Below, one piece after another: positions 42,654 to 53,000 of a DNA stretch of 54,605 bases (its first letter is position 1; each line of letters begins with the position of its first letter). Where the stretch lies: NCBI GenBank assembly GCA_029777855.1, contig JAKORL010000037.1, forward strand, positions 1 to 54,605, in the 5' to 3' direction. The DNA comes from Pseudomonadota bacterium (lineage in GTDB: Bacteria > Pseudomonadota > Gammaproteobacteria > JAIEPX01). The position numbers were made by a program, and so were the translations under genes. The notes under the pieces are model-generated. The model was given only the letters and a program-made list of their open reading frames with translations. It was not told the DNA's origin and searched no databases.

Positions 42654-44009
42654 ATGGCCACAGTAATTCCTACGATGACTCCAAAAGAAATCGTACACGA
42701 GCTTGATAAATACATTGTTGGGCAAGCTGCTGCGAAAAGAGCAGTTGCTATTGCGTTACGAAATCGCTGGCGCCGTTTGCAAGTTGACCCTGAATTAGCG
42801 CCAGAAATTACGCCCAAAAATATATTAATGATTGGACCCACTGGCGTAGGTAAAACAGAAATTTCACGTCGATTAGCTAAATTAGTAAGAGCTCCATTTA
42901 TTAAAGAAGAAGCAACAAAATTCACTGAAAGAGGTTATGTGGGGGGTGATGTAGAGTCCATTATTCGAAATTTGGTGGATAAAGCGGTAAAAGATGAACG
43001 TGAACATCAAATGCAAAAAGTCAAAACTCGTGCTGAAGAAGCTGCAGAAGAAAAGATTTTAGATGCATTATTGACGCCGTCTCGAAGTGAGGTAGAAAAA
43101 CAACCTTTTGACTCAAACGTGCTCGTTAAAGAGCCCAGTATGCGTACGGAATTTCGTAAACAATTACATAATGGCGAACTTGATGATAAGGTTTTAGAGC
43201 TTGATTTGCCGGGATTACACGTTGGTGTTGAAATTATGGCGCCTCCCGGAATGGAAGAAATGAGTAGCCAGCTTCAAAGTCTTTTTCAAAATTTATCAGG
43301 TGATCGAGTTAAACGCCGAAAATTAACCGTGAAAGAAGCCTTTAAATTAATTACTGAAATCGAAGGCTCGAAAATGGTTAATGAAGAAGAAATTCGCAAT
43401 CGCGCTATTCAAGCTGTAGAATTAAATGGAATTGTTTTTCTTGATGAAATCGACAAAATTGTGGGGCGCTCTGGAGCATCAGGTGCTGATGTTTCTCGTG
43501 AAGGTGTTCAGCGAGATTTATTACCTTTAGTAGAAGGCACTACCGTTTCAACACGCTATGGTATGATTAAAACGGATCATATTTTATTTATTGCATCGGG
43601 TGCTTTTCATCTATCAAAACCTTCTGATTTAATTCCTGAGTTACAAGGTCGTTTGCCTATTCGAGTTGAATTAAACGCATTATCCAGTGATGATTTTGAA
43701 AGAATATTAACAGAGCCTAAAGCTTCATTGACAGAGCAATATGTTGCGCTGATGGCAGTTGAAGGATATAAAATTGAATTTAAAAAAGATGCCATTCGCA
43801 GATTGGCTGAAATAGCATTCCTCGTTAACGAAAAAACGGAAAATATTGGTGCGCGTCGTTTGCATACTATTATGGAGCGTCTGCTTGAAGAAATTTCTTT
43901 TAGCGCGAGCGAACGAAGTGGTGATAAATTTGTGATTGATAAAAAATATGTTGATTCTCAGCTAGCAGCGTTAGCCGAAAATGTTGATCTCAGTGCTTAT
44001 ATCTTATAG
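42654..44009 (+). CDS. hslU: ATP-dependent protease ATPase subunit HslU
   Basis: A 451-residue Clp/AAA+ unfoldase that feeds substrates to Hsl[18 protein letters not shown] opens the protein; Walker A is GPTGVGKTE, the pore motif region is [13 protein letters not shown], Walker B is [12 protein letters not shown], and the C-terminal LSAYIL tail docks into HslV. The intermediate I-domain (about 110-240) is present. It follows hslV by 15 bases. Downstream to the lipoprotein gene there are about 220 bases with no gene. Confidence 0.97.
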   Translation: MATVIPTMTPKEIVHELDKYIVGQAAAKRAVAIALRNRWRRLQVDPELAPEITPKNILMIGPTGVGKTEISRRLAKLVRAPFIKEEATKFTERGYVGGDVESIIRNLVDKAVKDEREHQMQKVKTRAEEAAEEKILDALLTPSRSEVEKQPFDSNVLVKEPSMRTEFRKQLHNGELDDKVLELDLPGLHVGVEIMAPPGMEEMSSQLQSLFQNLSGDRVKRRKLTVKEAFKLITEIEGSKMVNEEEIRNRAIQAVELNGIVFLDEIDKIVGRSGASGADVSREGVQRDLLPLVEGTTVSTRYGMIKTDHILFIASGAFHLSKPSDLIPELQGRLPIRVELNALSSDDFERILTEPKASLTEQYVALMAVEGYKIEFKKDAIRRLAEIAFLVNEKTENIGARRLHTIMERLLEEISFSASERSGDKFVIDKKYVDSQLAALAENVDLSAYIL

Positions 44010-44187
44010 ATATTAAGTGACACAAATAAGAACCTGTGCCTGTATATCGCAGGTGCGCTCTTTTGCTTCTCGCTACAATCATGTATGCAATATTCAGGTG
44101 TGGGGTATTGGGCGACACACATCAAAAAACCTTGGCTGAGAATTGCTGCGCTTATCAATTTAACACTGGGAAAATTAATAGAAAAAG

Positions 44188-44196
44188 TGCTATAAT
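44188..44196 (+). promoter_or_regulatory. Extended -10 promoter of the lipoprotein gene
   Basis: TGCTATAAT, a perfect -10 (44191-44196) with TGn extension, lies 31 bases before the ATG at 44228. The rest of the spacer 44010-44227 shows no gene and no strong terminator for hslU. Confidence 0.55.
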
Positions 44197-44227
44197 ATAA
44201 TAATGTTTGTATTTTTAGAGGTTTATT

Positions 44228-45478
44228 ATGCGTAGAGTTTTAAATGTTACCGTTGTTTTAGTGGGATTAGTTGTATTAGCTGCGTGCGAAAAAAAGCAAG
44301 AGACACCGCCCGTACAAATGTCTCAACCTGCTGTGGTTGAGCAGCCGCAACAGGTTGCACCGCAAGCGGTGGCACCGACTCAAGCGCCTCAAGTAGTCAC
44401 TCCGGCTCCTCAAGCAGCGGCTCCAGTACCACAAGCACCTGCACGAGCAGTTGTGGTTCCAAAACCTCCTAAGAAACCTCAAGAAAGAGTCATTGTTGTT
44501 CCTCAAAGAGAAACACGGGAAAGAATTATCTATGTTCCTGACCGAGCTCGAGATCGATATCCGCATGGCTACGAACGAGTTGCGCCACCCAGTACTACGG
44601 CAGCGCCCTACATTGAAGAACGCACTGTAATAATCAAGCGTCCGCCACCGCCTGCTGTTATTATTGTTCCGCATCCAGTACCGCCTAGTACGGTGATCAT
44701 TAAACAGCCCCCGCGCCCCCAAACAAACACAATTATTGTAAAACCTTATGAGAGGCCTGCGAAAATAGTAAGTCCTGCACCTCCAAGCACTACCACAGTG
44801 ATCGTAAAACCCGTACAACCGAGTGTGCATGAAGCGCCTACACAAGCGCCACCAAGCACCGTGGTGGTTAAGCCTGCTGAAAAGCCTACAAAAATTGTCA
44901 GCCCTACACCGCCAAGTTCAGAGACTTCATCAAAGCCAGCAACAGAGACAGAACAAGCTCAGACACCTGCTGGAGCTCCGAATCAAAACATACCTTCAAC
45001 AATGGGGCCCAAACAAAGTAAGCCAGCCAAAATAGTGCAGCCGACCCAAGCGCCCGCTAGCGCAGCCCCTGAACAAGCCGCTCCAACTACTACACCTGCT
45101 GCCGCAGCGCCAGCAGCTCAGGCTCCAGCGCCTCAAACCATGCCTGAACAGGCAGCTCCAACTGCTGCGCATGCTGCCCCAGCGCCAGCAGCCCAGGCTC
45201 CAGCTCCCGCGCAGAATCCTGTTGAACAAACCCCAGCTCCTGCACCCAAAAATACCCCTCCGCCAGAGCCTGCCACTCAACCGAGCGCCACCGCTCCTAC
45301 ACCTGCTCCGGCTCCAGCAGAGCCAGCTGCTGCGCAAACTCCTCCCCCCGCGGAACCTGCATCTCCACCGAGCGCCCCACCTGTTGCTCCAGCTCCCGCG
45401 CCTGCTCCAACTCCAGAGACACCCGCAGCAGCACCGGCAACAGAAAACTCAAATCCGCAGCCTTCTGCTCCTGAGTAG
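44228..45478 (+). CDS. Pro/Ala-rich lipoprotein
   Basis: A 416-residue protein with a lipoprotein signal (VLVGLVVLAACEKK; lipobox LAAC, Cys20). The mature part is low-complexity: PQ- and PA-rich at first, a central Arg-rich VIVVPQRETRERIIYVPDRA region and repeated PPSTTVIVKP-like units, then a long proline/alanine tail of about 180 residues. It is likely extended and could reach across the periplasm or peptidoglycan. No enzymatic domain is visible. Its codons are much more GC-rich than neighbouring genes because of Pro/Ala content. Confidence 0.8.
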   Translation: MRRVLNVTVVLVGLVVLAACEKKQETPPVQMSQPAVVEQPQQVAPQAVAPTQAPQVVTPAPQAAAPVPQAPARAVVVPKPPKKPQERVIVVPQRETRERIIYVPDRARDRYPHGYERVAPPSTTAAPYIEERTVIIKRPPPPAVIIVPHPVPPSTVIIKQPPRPQTNTIIVKPYERPAKIVSPAPPSTTTVIVKPVQPSVHEAPTQAPPSTVVVKPAEKPTKIVSPTPPSSETSSKPATETEQAQTPAGAPNQNIPSTMGPKQSKPAKIVQPTQAPASAAPEQAAPTTTPAAAAPAAQAPAPQTMPEQAAPTAAHAAPAPAAQAPAPAQNPVEQTPAPAPKNTPPPEPATQPSATAPTPAPAPAEPAAAQTPPPAEPASPPSAPPVAPAPAPAPTPETPAAAPATENSNPQPSAPE

Positions 45479-45493
45479 TTTGCTTATGTTTGT

Positions 45494-45746
45494 CGTCGCA
45501 TCTTTAGTTGTTAGTTCTTTTGGAAAATCGTTATCTTAGTTAGCTATTAATTAAATTAAAAATACTATCTTATGCTAGAAATCTTTCTTGATAATGAGTT
45601 TCACTTGATATTTTATTTGACAATTAAACTCTTATTTTGAACAGCCCATTAGCACAAATACCCATTAAAAAAGAGTAGTGTCAAATCTAAATTCAATGAA
45701 AAGCGATGATGGTTTTCTAAAAGAACTAACAACTAAAGATGCGACG
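45494..45746. repeat. 34-bp inverted repeat around a 185-base AT-rich spacer
   Basis: The arm 45494-45527 (CGTCGCATCTTTAGTTGTTA and onward) recurs in inverse orientation at 45713-45746 with one mismatch. The right arm covers the last codons and stop of the ankyrin-TIKI-like gene; the left arm lies just after the lipoprotein stop. The spacer holds no gene but has a GTCAAATCTAAA motif like that in the palindromic repeats. It may be a miniature mobile element, a duplicated gene end, or a shared terminator stem for two convergent genes. Confidence 0.8.
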
Positions 45747-47085
45747 TGGAAAGACGTTCCTTACACAGATATTGCTCGTGAATCTCATTAACATACTGCA
45801 CTGCAGATGCAGGGTCTAGAAATTCTGACATTTTTTCAATTTGTTCTTCGGGTTTAATGACATGGTCTTTGCTTAAGAAAAATCGAAGATTATTCCAGAA
45901 CTGAGGGTCTGAATCACTACCGCGAGGAGCTACTTTTGTTACATCGTAAACTGTATTAATGGCTAAGGTGCAGATATTGTCTGGGAATGGAATTTCTTCG
46001 AGCATTCCTTGTAAATGACCAGAGCCGACAATGAGTACAGAGTGCTCTTTGATTCCTGATAAAATCACATCATGCATTACTTGATTTCGGTATCGAATGC
46101 CTTCGGGTCTTTCGTTATTGAAATTATCGCGTTGGGATTCTAAATTTTCGTAATCATCATAGCCATCGCCCGTTTTTTTAGCTCCCCAATGTCCGAGATC
46201 GACTGCTTTAGACTGCATGCCTAAAGTTTTGAGTTGTTCATTTATTGTTAATGCAGTTTGCCATTTATCTTCATTAGTAGGCATGCGGCCCAGTAGTTGT
46301 ACGTTTCTTTCAATATATTTATTATGTTCAAATAAGCATAGAGAAATTCCTAATTGACGTGATATTTGCAGGGCCATAAGCTCCATAATAAGCGAAACAG
46401 TGCCGCTATGAGATTCGCCGATCGCAATAATCAACTGTTTATTACTACTTATTGCATCGTGATGGCTTTTTGAAATCTTTTCTAATAGACGAAAATAAAG
46501 GCTATTCAAAGACTGTTTTAGTGTATCTTGGATTCCAAGTGCCGATAGTGTGGCTTCAGATAATGATTTACAAGAATTGATCATATCATTGTCTTTATAC
46601 TTGTTGTGATTTTTGAAACTATCGATGGCTATTTGTATCGGTAATTTTCTTCTTCCCGTTAAATCTGCTAGTCTTTCTTTTTCGGTGAGATTATTATTTT
46701 GCTGCTTCCATTTTCTGGCAACGTAAAGATCGGCTTTTGCCCCACGAGTAAGTAGTATTTTAATTAATGTGAAATGACCTTCCCCAGCAGCAGCTTGAAG
46801 TATGCTTTGGTGAGTTGCATGATCTTTCTCACCATAAATATAATTAGGATCTGCCCCAGCTTCTAGGAGCATTTCGCATTGTTTTAGATGGGCTTCTGTT
46901 AGTTTGCTCTGCAATGATGCAAGGCGATAAAGTCGTTTATTAATATATGAAAGGCTCACAGGATTCGAGGCGACATATCGACATAATGCATCGAGATTTT
47001 CTGGATGTTCTATAAGTGGGTCAATGACTGAATGCCTTAACGAGTGCAGCCATTTTTCATCGATTTCTATTTTTTCTTCTAGCAT
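45733..47085 (-). CDS. Ankyrin-repeat protein with a TIKI/TraB-like hydrolase domain
   Basis: A 450-residue soluble protein. Residues about 60-160 form two or three ankyrin repeats (CEMLLEAGADPNYIYGEKD, HQSILQAAAGEGHFTLIKIL). From about 215 it shows the two GxxH motifs of the TIKI/TraB/PrgY/EreA superfamily: IIAIGESHSG (GESH 223-226) and VLIVGSGHLQGML (GSGH 354-357), with the usual RNQVMHDVIL segment in between. Members include metalloproteases and esterases; the Glu in GESH recalls EreA/ChaN. The fusion suggests an ankyrin-targeted hydrolase acting on a host or bacterial substrate. The stop lies within a 34-bp inverted repeat. Assignment rests on motifs only. Confidence 0.72.
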   Translation of the reverse strand: MLEEKIEIDEKWLHSLRHSVIDPLIEHPENLDALCRYVASNPVSLSYINKRLYRLASLQSKLTEAHLKQCEMLLEAGADPNYIYGEKDHATHQSILQAAAGEGHFTLIKILLTRGAKADLYVARKWKQQNNNLTEKERLADLTGRRKLPIQIAIDSFKNHNKYKDNDMINSCKSLSEATLSALGIQDTLKQSLNSLYFRLLEKISKSHHDAISSNKQLIIAIGESHSGTVSLIMELMALQISRQLGISLCLFEHNKYIERNVQLLGRMPTNEDKWQTALTINEQLKTLGMQSKAVDLGHWGAKKTGDGYDDYENLESQRDNFNNERPEGIRYRNQVMHDVILSGIKEHSVLIVGSGHLQGMLEEIPFPDNICTLAINTVYDVTKVAPRGSDSDPQFWNNLRFFLSKDHVIKPEEQIEKMSEFLDPASAVQYVNEIHEQYLCKERLSTSHL

Positions 47086-47321
47086 CTATTTCACCCTCTA
47101 ATTTTTTCGTCCGCGCGTGATCGATAATTATACATATTTCAAATAATACATTAAAAAAACTTGAATATCAAGCGATCTAATAGTTGATACTAATATAAAA
47201 AAGAAAATTTGATTTTCAATATAGGCCAATCAGCGTTGTATTTGAGTTTCCTAAGAGGTGGAAAACTGATTTGAAGTAGGGATTTAAACGAATAACTATC
47301 AGCCACAATTAAGTAGGGCCT

Positions 47322-48638
47322 TTACTTCTTAAAAGACACGTTTGAGGTTTCAGTGTTAGGATTGGCTGTAGCTGCTTTGACTTTCTCTACCCTGGCTTTT
47401 TCTGCACTCCCTTGTGTTGTCCAACTGGCTCTTGGAGCAGATGAGGAATTCGCTGTGACTGTAGGATCTCCTGTTTTTTGAGCAACTGAAGAAGTATTCG
47501 TCGGGGATTTTTGACTAGCTGCAGGTTCATTAGCGTTTTTCTGTAATAATGTAAATAGCTCATTCACCTTATCTGCGCTAATTGTCACTTTTTTGTTGGG
47601 ATCTGTTGTGGGCATATCTTTTTGAGTTTTTGCTTCTTCTGAAATTATTTTCCCTATCAAATCTGCATAAGTGCTTTTTTGACTTTTATCACTAGTAGTT
47701 TGGTCGTTGTTCTTAGATGATTGTGATTGTCCAGTAAAAATAGATGTAAAAGATTTTATGTTATCACTCACTTTATTTGCTGCTGATGCTAGACCTGAAA
47801 CAATTTTAGAAACAGAAGGGATCGGAAGGTTATTAAGGAAATTTGCAGCTGCATTATACATGCCTTTCATTAGATTGGCTGAAGAAGATGCTAAATCTTT
47901 CGTTGTAGTAACAGTTTTGTTTGCTGCGGAGGTAATGGCGGTTGTAATGTTAACGACAGATGGGATAGGAAGATTTTTGAAGACTTGGGCTGCGGCGCTC
48001 ATCATAATTTTAACAGAGGGTAGACGACCGGTGAAATTAGTAAGTGAATCCCTAACAGCTGTCGGAGAAAGTGTAGCCGATAATCGTTTCATGGCATTAC
48101 TAGGAAGTTCTCTTATGCTTTGACGTTTACTTTTTGGATCAACTTCAATTTCAGCCCTAGCTGTTGATTTTTGTTTAACGTTTTTAGTTGGGTTTGTGAA
48201 TGTTTCAACTTCACGAGTTACTTTATTAACGTCTCTTTTCAAATCATTCAAAAAGCCAATGTTTTTTCCGTGAAGATCTAGTGACTTATTAACTATAGCT
48301 GTTGTATCCGCAATATTAGATTTCAATCGATTAGTAGTGAAGCTACCATCGTTTCCAAGTTTTTCACCCGCCTTCGTCATGTTGGCAACTGCAGCCCTAA
48401 GTTCAACTTCTGTCTTAAATTGGTTGAGAGTTTTGGTGGCTTCTTGAACAAGACCATCTCTATTAGGCTGATTTGGGTTATCTTTTAAGTCTTGTACGCC
48501 CTCTTGATAGTCTGTCAATTCGGATTCCAGGATTTTTTTAGTCGATTCTTTACCGCTAAACTGATCTAACCCTGTTCGAATCGTCTTTAATAGCTCATCT
48601 AATTGCTTTAGCTCTTGTTCTACGTCACGTTCTTTCAT
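47322..48638 (-). CDS. Unknown helical repeat protein, possible effector
   Basis: A 438-residue polar protein I do not recognise. The first 150 residues are charged and coiled-coil-like (EQELKQLDELLKTIRTGLDQ). The middle (about 190-300) contains an internal repeat around FKNLPIPSVVNITTAI and FLNNLPIPSVSKIVSG, each ending in SAANK. The last 130 residues are Ser/Thr/Asn/Lys-rich and look disordered. There is no signal peptide or true membrane helix. It lies among ankyrin and other effector-like genes, so a secreted role is possible. Confidence 0.6.
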   Translation of the reverse strand: MKERDVEQELKQLDELLKTIRTGLDQFSGKESTKKILESELTDYQEGVQDLKDNPNQPNRDGLVQEATKTLNQFKTEVELRAAVANMTKAGEKLGNDGSFTTNRLKSNIADTTAIVNKSLDLHGKNIGFLNDLKRDVNKVTREVETFTNPTKNVKQKSTARAEIEVDPKSKRQSIRELPSNAMKRLSATLSPTAVRDSLTNFTGRLPSVKIMMSAAAQVFKNLPIPSVVNITTAITSAANKTVTTTKDLASSSANLMKGMYNAAANFLNNLPIPSVSKIVSGLASAANKVSDNIKSFTSIFTGQSQSSKNNDQTTSDKSQKSTYADLIGKIISEEAKTQKDMPTTDPNKKVTISADKVNELFTLLQKNANEPAASQKSPTNTSSVAQKTGDPTVTANSSSAPRASWTTQGSAEKARVEKVKAATANPNTETSNVSFKK

Positions 48639-48733
48639 ACATGCCCCGCTCTTTAGTACTACATTTTGATTATAGCCTATTTCCAGCTAATTTTCCTGTT
48701 GGTTATGCCGCTCGAATCAGTTCCAACTCTAGG

Positions 48734-49207
48734 TTAAAAGTGACGATACCAATTTTGAGTGCGTCCGAATAGACTAATTCCAAGATATCCTCTGGCTAGT
48801 AATGATTTTCCATCATTCGCTAAAGTGAGCATTATTTTATACACTTTGCCAGTATGAGGGTCTAAAATTTGTCCACCAGACCAGATAGTATTTCCCGTCT
48901 TTTTAAGACCCCAAATAATGGTTAGGCCGAGTATGGGTTTATTTCTAAATTGTCCCGGACATTGTGAGCATATCCCGGTATCTCCTGGTTGCTTGAATAT
49001 TTTTTCTATACGTCCATAGATTACACCGCGCGATTCCCAAAGTTGCAAAATGCTGCGTACCTGACCGGTTTTATCATCGACCGTAGTCCAATACCCTGTG
49101 ACTGAATTCAGGTGATTGGAGGGGGCAGTGGGTTTGGCAAATGCAGACGACAAGCTCATAAAGAACAATATCGAGATGAATAATTTTGTAATGTATTGTG
49201 CTGTCAT
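48734..49207 (-). CDS. Exported DUF2147-family protein
   Basis: A 157-residue protein with signal peptide (LFISILFFMSLSSAFA). The mature beta-rich domain shows DUF2147 landmarks: VTGYWTTVDDKTGQVRSILQ, GRIEKIF, CSQCPGQFRNKPILGL and GGQILDPHTGKVYK, ending LARGYLGISLFGRTQNWYR. The family is periplasmic and lipocalin-like, of uncertain function. The CSQC pair may bind metal or form a disulfide. It has its own position between an unknown gene and a divergent LuxR-type gene. Confidence 0.85.
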   Translation of the reverse strand: MTAQYITKLFISILFFMSLSSAFAKPTAPSNHLNSVTGYWTTVDDKTGQVRSILQLWESRGVIYGRIEKIFKQPGDTGICSQCPGQFRNKPILGLTIIWGLKKTGNTIWSGGQILDPHTGKVYKIMLTLANDGKSLLARGYLGISLFGRTQNWYRHF

Positions 49208-49450
49208 AAATAGGGCTCCTTACAGTTAGTATACTTATTATAGCATATTACCCAAATCCCTCCTGTTTACCCTCTCTGTGACGAAAAGTAAGAAAATGCT
49301 CGCGAAACAAAGAAGCTTAGAATTACAGGCTACTGTATTGACCGAATGTGTCTGTTTTACTATTGTGCTTTTATCTGATTATAAAATTAATAATCAGTAG
49401 ACAAACTCCAATGATTGGAGGAATGAAGCATTTTAAGAAGGGAATTTTCT

Positions 49451-49834
49451 ATGAAATCACATCATTATTGGCAGGGAATTCTTAACGAAGTTTTAAATAA
49501 AGACGATCTTAATTATTCTTTTCACTATACCAATCTAGGTCCTGAAAACCGTGATGATTTAGATAATAATCTGCGAGACCTAAAGCGTGATCGTATTTAT
49601 TTGACTGGTGAATTTTCAGGTATCTATTTGACCCCGCGGGAGTGTGATTGTTTGTGCGCATTGGCCAGTGGAAGAACAGTCAAAACAGTTGCTCGAGAAT
49701 TAAAATTGTCTCACCGCACCGTGGAATTTTATCTGAAGAATCTCAAAGCAAAATTCGGGTGCGCAAATAAGGGTGAATTGCTCGCTTTAGTTGCCGAAGC
49801 AGATTTAATAGCGTTTTTAACTGCTGCAGACTAG
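49451..49834 (+). CDS. LuxR-type HTH transcriptional regulator
   Basis: A 127-residue protein with a C-terminal GerE/LuxR helix-turn-helix: LTPRECDCLCALASGRTVKT followed by VARELKLSHRTVEFYLKNLK. The short N-terminal part (about 55 residues) is too small for an autoinducer or receiver domain, so the input signal is unclear. Such truncated LuxR proteins are numerous in Legionellales. It lies directly upstream of the giant repeat membrane protein on the same strand, separated by 170 bases, and may regulate it. AAGGGA is the ribosome-binding site. Confidence 0.85.
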   Translation: MKSHHYWQGILNEVLNKDDLNYSFHYTNLGPENRDDLDNNLRDLKRDRIYLTGEFSGIYLTPRECDCLCALASGRTVKTVARELKLSHRTVEFYLKNLKAKFGCANKGELLALVAEADLIAFLTAAD

Positions 49835-50004
49835 GATCTTTTTAAATCCCCCATCGAATTTTTATTCTATTTTCAAGCTCGCCTTGATTTGATTAAATAA
49901 AGGTGATATTATCTATATAATTATAGGTATTTCTTAAGGAAAGCTTAAGGGAACCAACACAAGCTTGTACAATTTTTTAAAAAGAACTTTTAGAGGTAAA
50001 TATT

Positions 50005-53000
50005 ATGGGATTGTTTACACAGGTAGCCAGCGGTCTTGCAGAAGCGGGTACAAATGTTATTTCATCAGTTGCTTCAGGTATCGCTGTGACCGGAAAGGCC
50101 ACATGGGATTATGTTGTCTATCCTGTTGGCGAAGTTTTGGTGGTTCATGTTGCTGTGCCCCTTGCTGCTACTGGAATTAACTTACTCGGTTATATTGTAG
50201 AAAAGGCCTTATTTGGGCCGCCAGGACTCCGACCTTACGCCGCTGATGGTATTTTCCCTGCCAATGTTGATTACGGTACTCGCAATAAAATTGTTTTAGA
50301 ATATGGTTTTGATCCGTATGAACATCTTCATCCTGTCTTAGATAATTTGTTTGGCGTTATTTTTGGTGCTGGGCTTGGCTTATTTCAATACTTGAATTTC
50401 GCCTATATTGCTATCGAAAACATTTTTAAATCTTTTTTCTACAATTTAACGGCCTCTTTCAATCTTGTTCTTGGTGAATATGGTTTTTTCGGTAAGCGAC
50501 ATTCCTCTAATGATCCTCGCTCTCAATCAGCTCAAATTTTGTTTGGGATTCTGTCGTTTCCGCTGGTAGCTGTTTTTACTTTGTCCATCAATGCTTTGGA
50601 TTTATCATTGACCTTTCTGTATCACACATTCGTTTCAATTATCGCCAATATTACCCGCACATTTAATTTAATACTCGGTAATAATGGACTATTTGGAGAG
50701 CGTAAGAGCTACGATGATAGTGATCGTCACATTCTCCTTCAAGTTTTATTTGGTATTGTTTCTGCGCCTATAGTATTCGCTCTGGCTGTGTTCACGAATG
50801 TGTTTGATATAGGTTTTCAGCTTACTTATCACACCCTGGCTTCAATTTATTACAACATACGCGCATCCTATAATTTACTGGGTAAATATGGTATTATGGG
50901 GGATCGAAAGGGTTATGATGATCATCGTGAATCGACGGTGCAGAAAATTATTTTTGGTATTATTACTGCACCGATAGTGATATCTGTCATTTTATTATCG
51001 AATTTAGTCGATGGAAGTTCGAGTTTTTTGTATCAGTTCAGCGTTTCTGTTTATCGAAATTTACGTCCAACAGTCAATTTGCTTGGATCTTATGGTGTAT
51101 TCGGGGAATCGCTTTCGTATCAAGATGATCGAAATATCGCAGCCAAAATATTTTTCGGCCTAATAAGCATGCCAGTAGTGCTGCCAGTCGCATTAATAAG
51201 TAACGTCATAGATGCTAGCAGTTCTTTCGTTTTAAATTACGCCAAATCTGTTGGTTATCAGATTTACATTAATTATAATGTGCTGGGCAAATATGGTGTT
51301 TTGGGTCCGCGTCGTGTTAATAATGACTCGCGAGGTTTATTTGCACAATGGTTTTATGGTGCTTTAGCACTGCCGTTTACAATTCCATTCAATTTGATTC
51401 CTAATGTTATTGATTTCACGCTCACATTTTTTAAGCACACTTGGTTATCATTTTATTACAATATCAAATATTCTTTGAGTTTGATTAAACAGGTCAAGCA
51501 AGTAAAAAGCTCGGAGAGTGAAAACGCGCAATCAGATGAAACAGATGCCGCCGAGCAAAATGTTGCAGATAATGATCCACGTCATTATCTGGTCAGAATT
51601 ATTTTTGGTATACCAACGTTACCACTAGTGCTTGTTTCTTCAGTAGTAAGTTATACATTTATTGGTGGATCCCATTTTATTCGTAATCTTTTGCTCTCGA
51701 TCAAAAATAATATTTTAGCAACATATAATTTGTTGGGTAAAGAAGGTGTATTTGGTGAACGCCAATCATATAACGACTCTCGTAGCACTTCTGTCAAAAT
51801 ACTTTTTGGGGCGATTGGTTTTCCAGTAGTATTAGTTGTCAGTACTCTGGCCAACCTTGCTGACTTCACCCTATCTTTTGGAAAGCATTTCGGACTGTCT
51901 GTAAGGCATAATATTCGAGTCAGTTATAATTTACTCGGTCACGATGGTGTATTAGGGAATTATCAAGATTACACGGATGAAAGAAACGTTGTTTTACGAT
52001 TTCTTTTTGGTGTTCTATCTGCCGTCGTAGTGGCTCCTGTGATTGTGGTTACAAATAGTGTGGATGTTGTTGCCACTTTTGGGTATCACACCGCCTTGTC
52101 TTTTGGGCATAATTTACGTGCAACTTATCATTTGTTGGGTCAATACGGTGTTGTGGGATCGATTGCTCCATATAAAGATGATCGTGATATTATATTACGA
52201 GTTTTCTTTGGTATAGTTTCCGCACCCGCTGTTTTCGTTGTCAGTACGCTTTTAAATGTCATTGATATTACTTTGTCATTGCTTGCTCACACGGCAACTT
52301 CATTTGGAATTAATATCGCACGTACTTTTAATGTAATATTAGGGGATCATGGTGTATTTGGTGATCGGCTTACAGTAGGTGATCCACGTAACGTAGTTGC
52401 ACAAGTTGTGTACGGTATACTCAGCGCACCTTTTGTTTTTTCTGTTGCAGTGGTTACTAATACAGCTGATTTATTTTTCACGTCTTTATATCATGGTACT
52501 CTATCCTATGCTCGAAATATCCACGTTACGTTTAACATACTTGGGAACTATGGTGTTATGGGAGATCATCGGGATTATGATGATTCACGAAATAGTGTTG
52601 TTCGTATCCTTTTCGGATTATTGACCGCACCGGCTGTGCTTGTGACAGCGGCTGTGACAAACACATTAGATGTAGCATTCACAGGTATATATTACGTTGG
52701 GAAAACACTTAGTACTCCGAAATTCTGGAAAATTTTAGGTGGCATCATTGGTGGTTCTGTTGCGGCTGTAGTGGCACTTCCAGCATTTTTAGCTCGCCGA
52801 ACGTTGAAATCTGTATATTATATTGTTATTGGAGGGTGGACTGATCCAGAGCTCAACTCGCGTAAAGTCACCAAATCATTATTTAATATTGTGACGTTAG
52901 GAGTTTCGGGTTTGGCCTTTAAATATTTTGGTATTTCTTCGCGTTTTCGCTCAGCTTATATGAAAGAAGGTAGCGATGAAATTCAAGCTGGTAAACAGGC

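Noticed and set aside
42080..42925. 281-residue minus-strand ORF opposite hslV and the hslU start
   Set aside because: Fully antisense to two certain genes; composition is what a reversed coding frame gives.
44276..45337. Arg/Ser/Trp-rich minus-strand ORFs opposite the lipoprotein gene
   Set aside because: They arise from the reverse complement of Pro/Ala codons and have no ribosome-binding site or family match.
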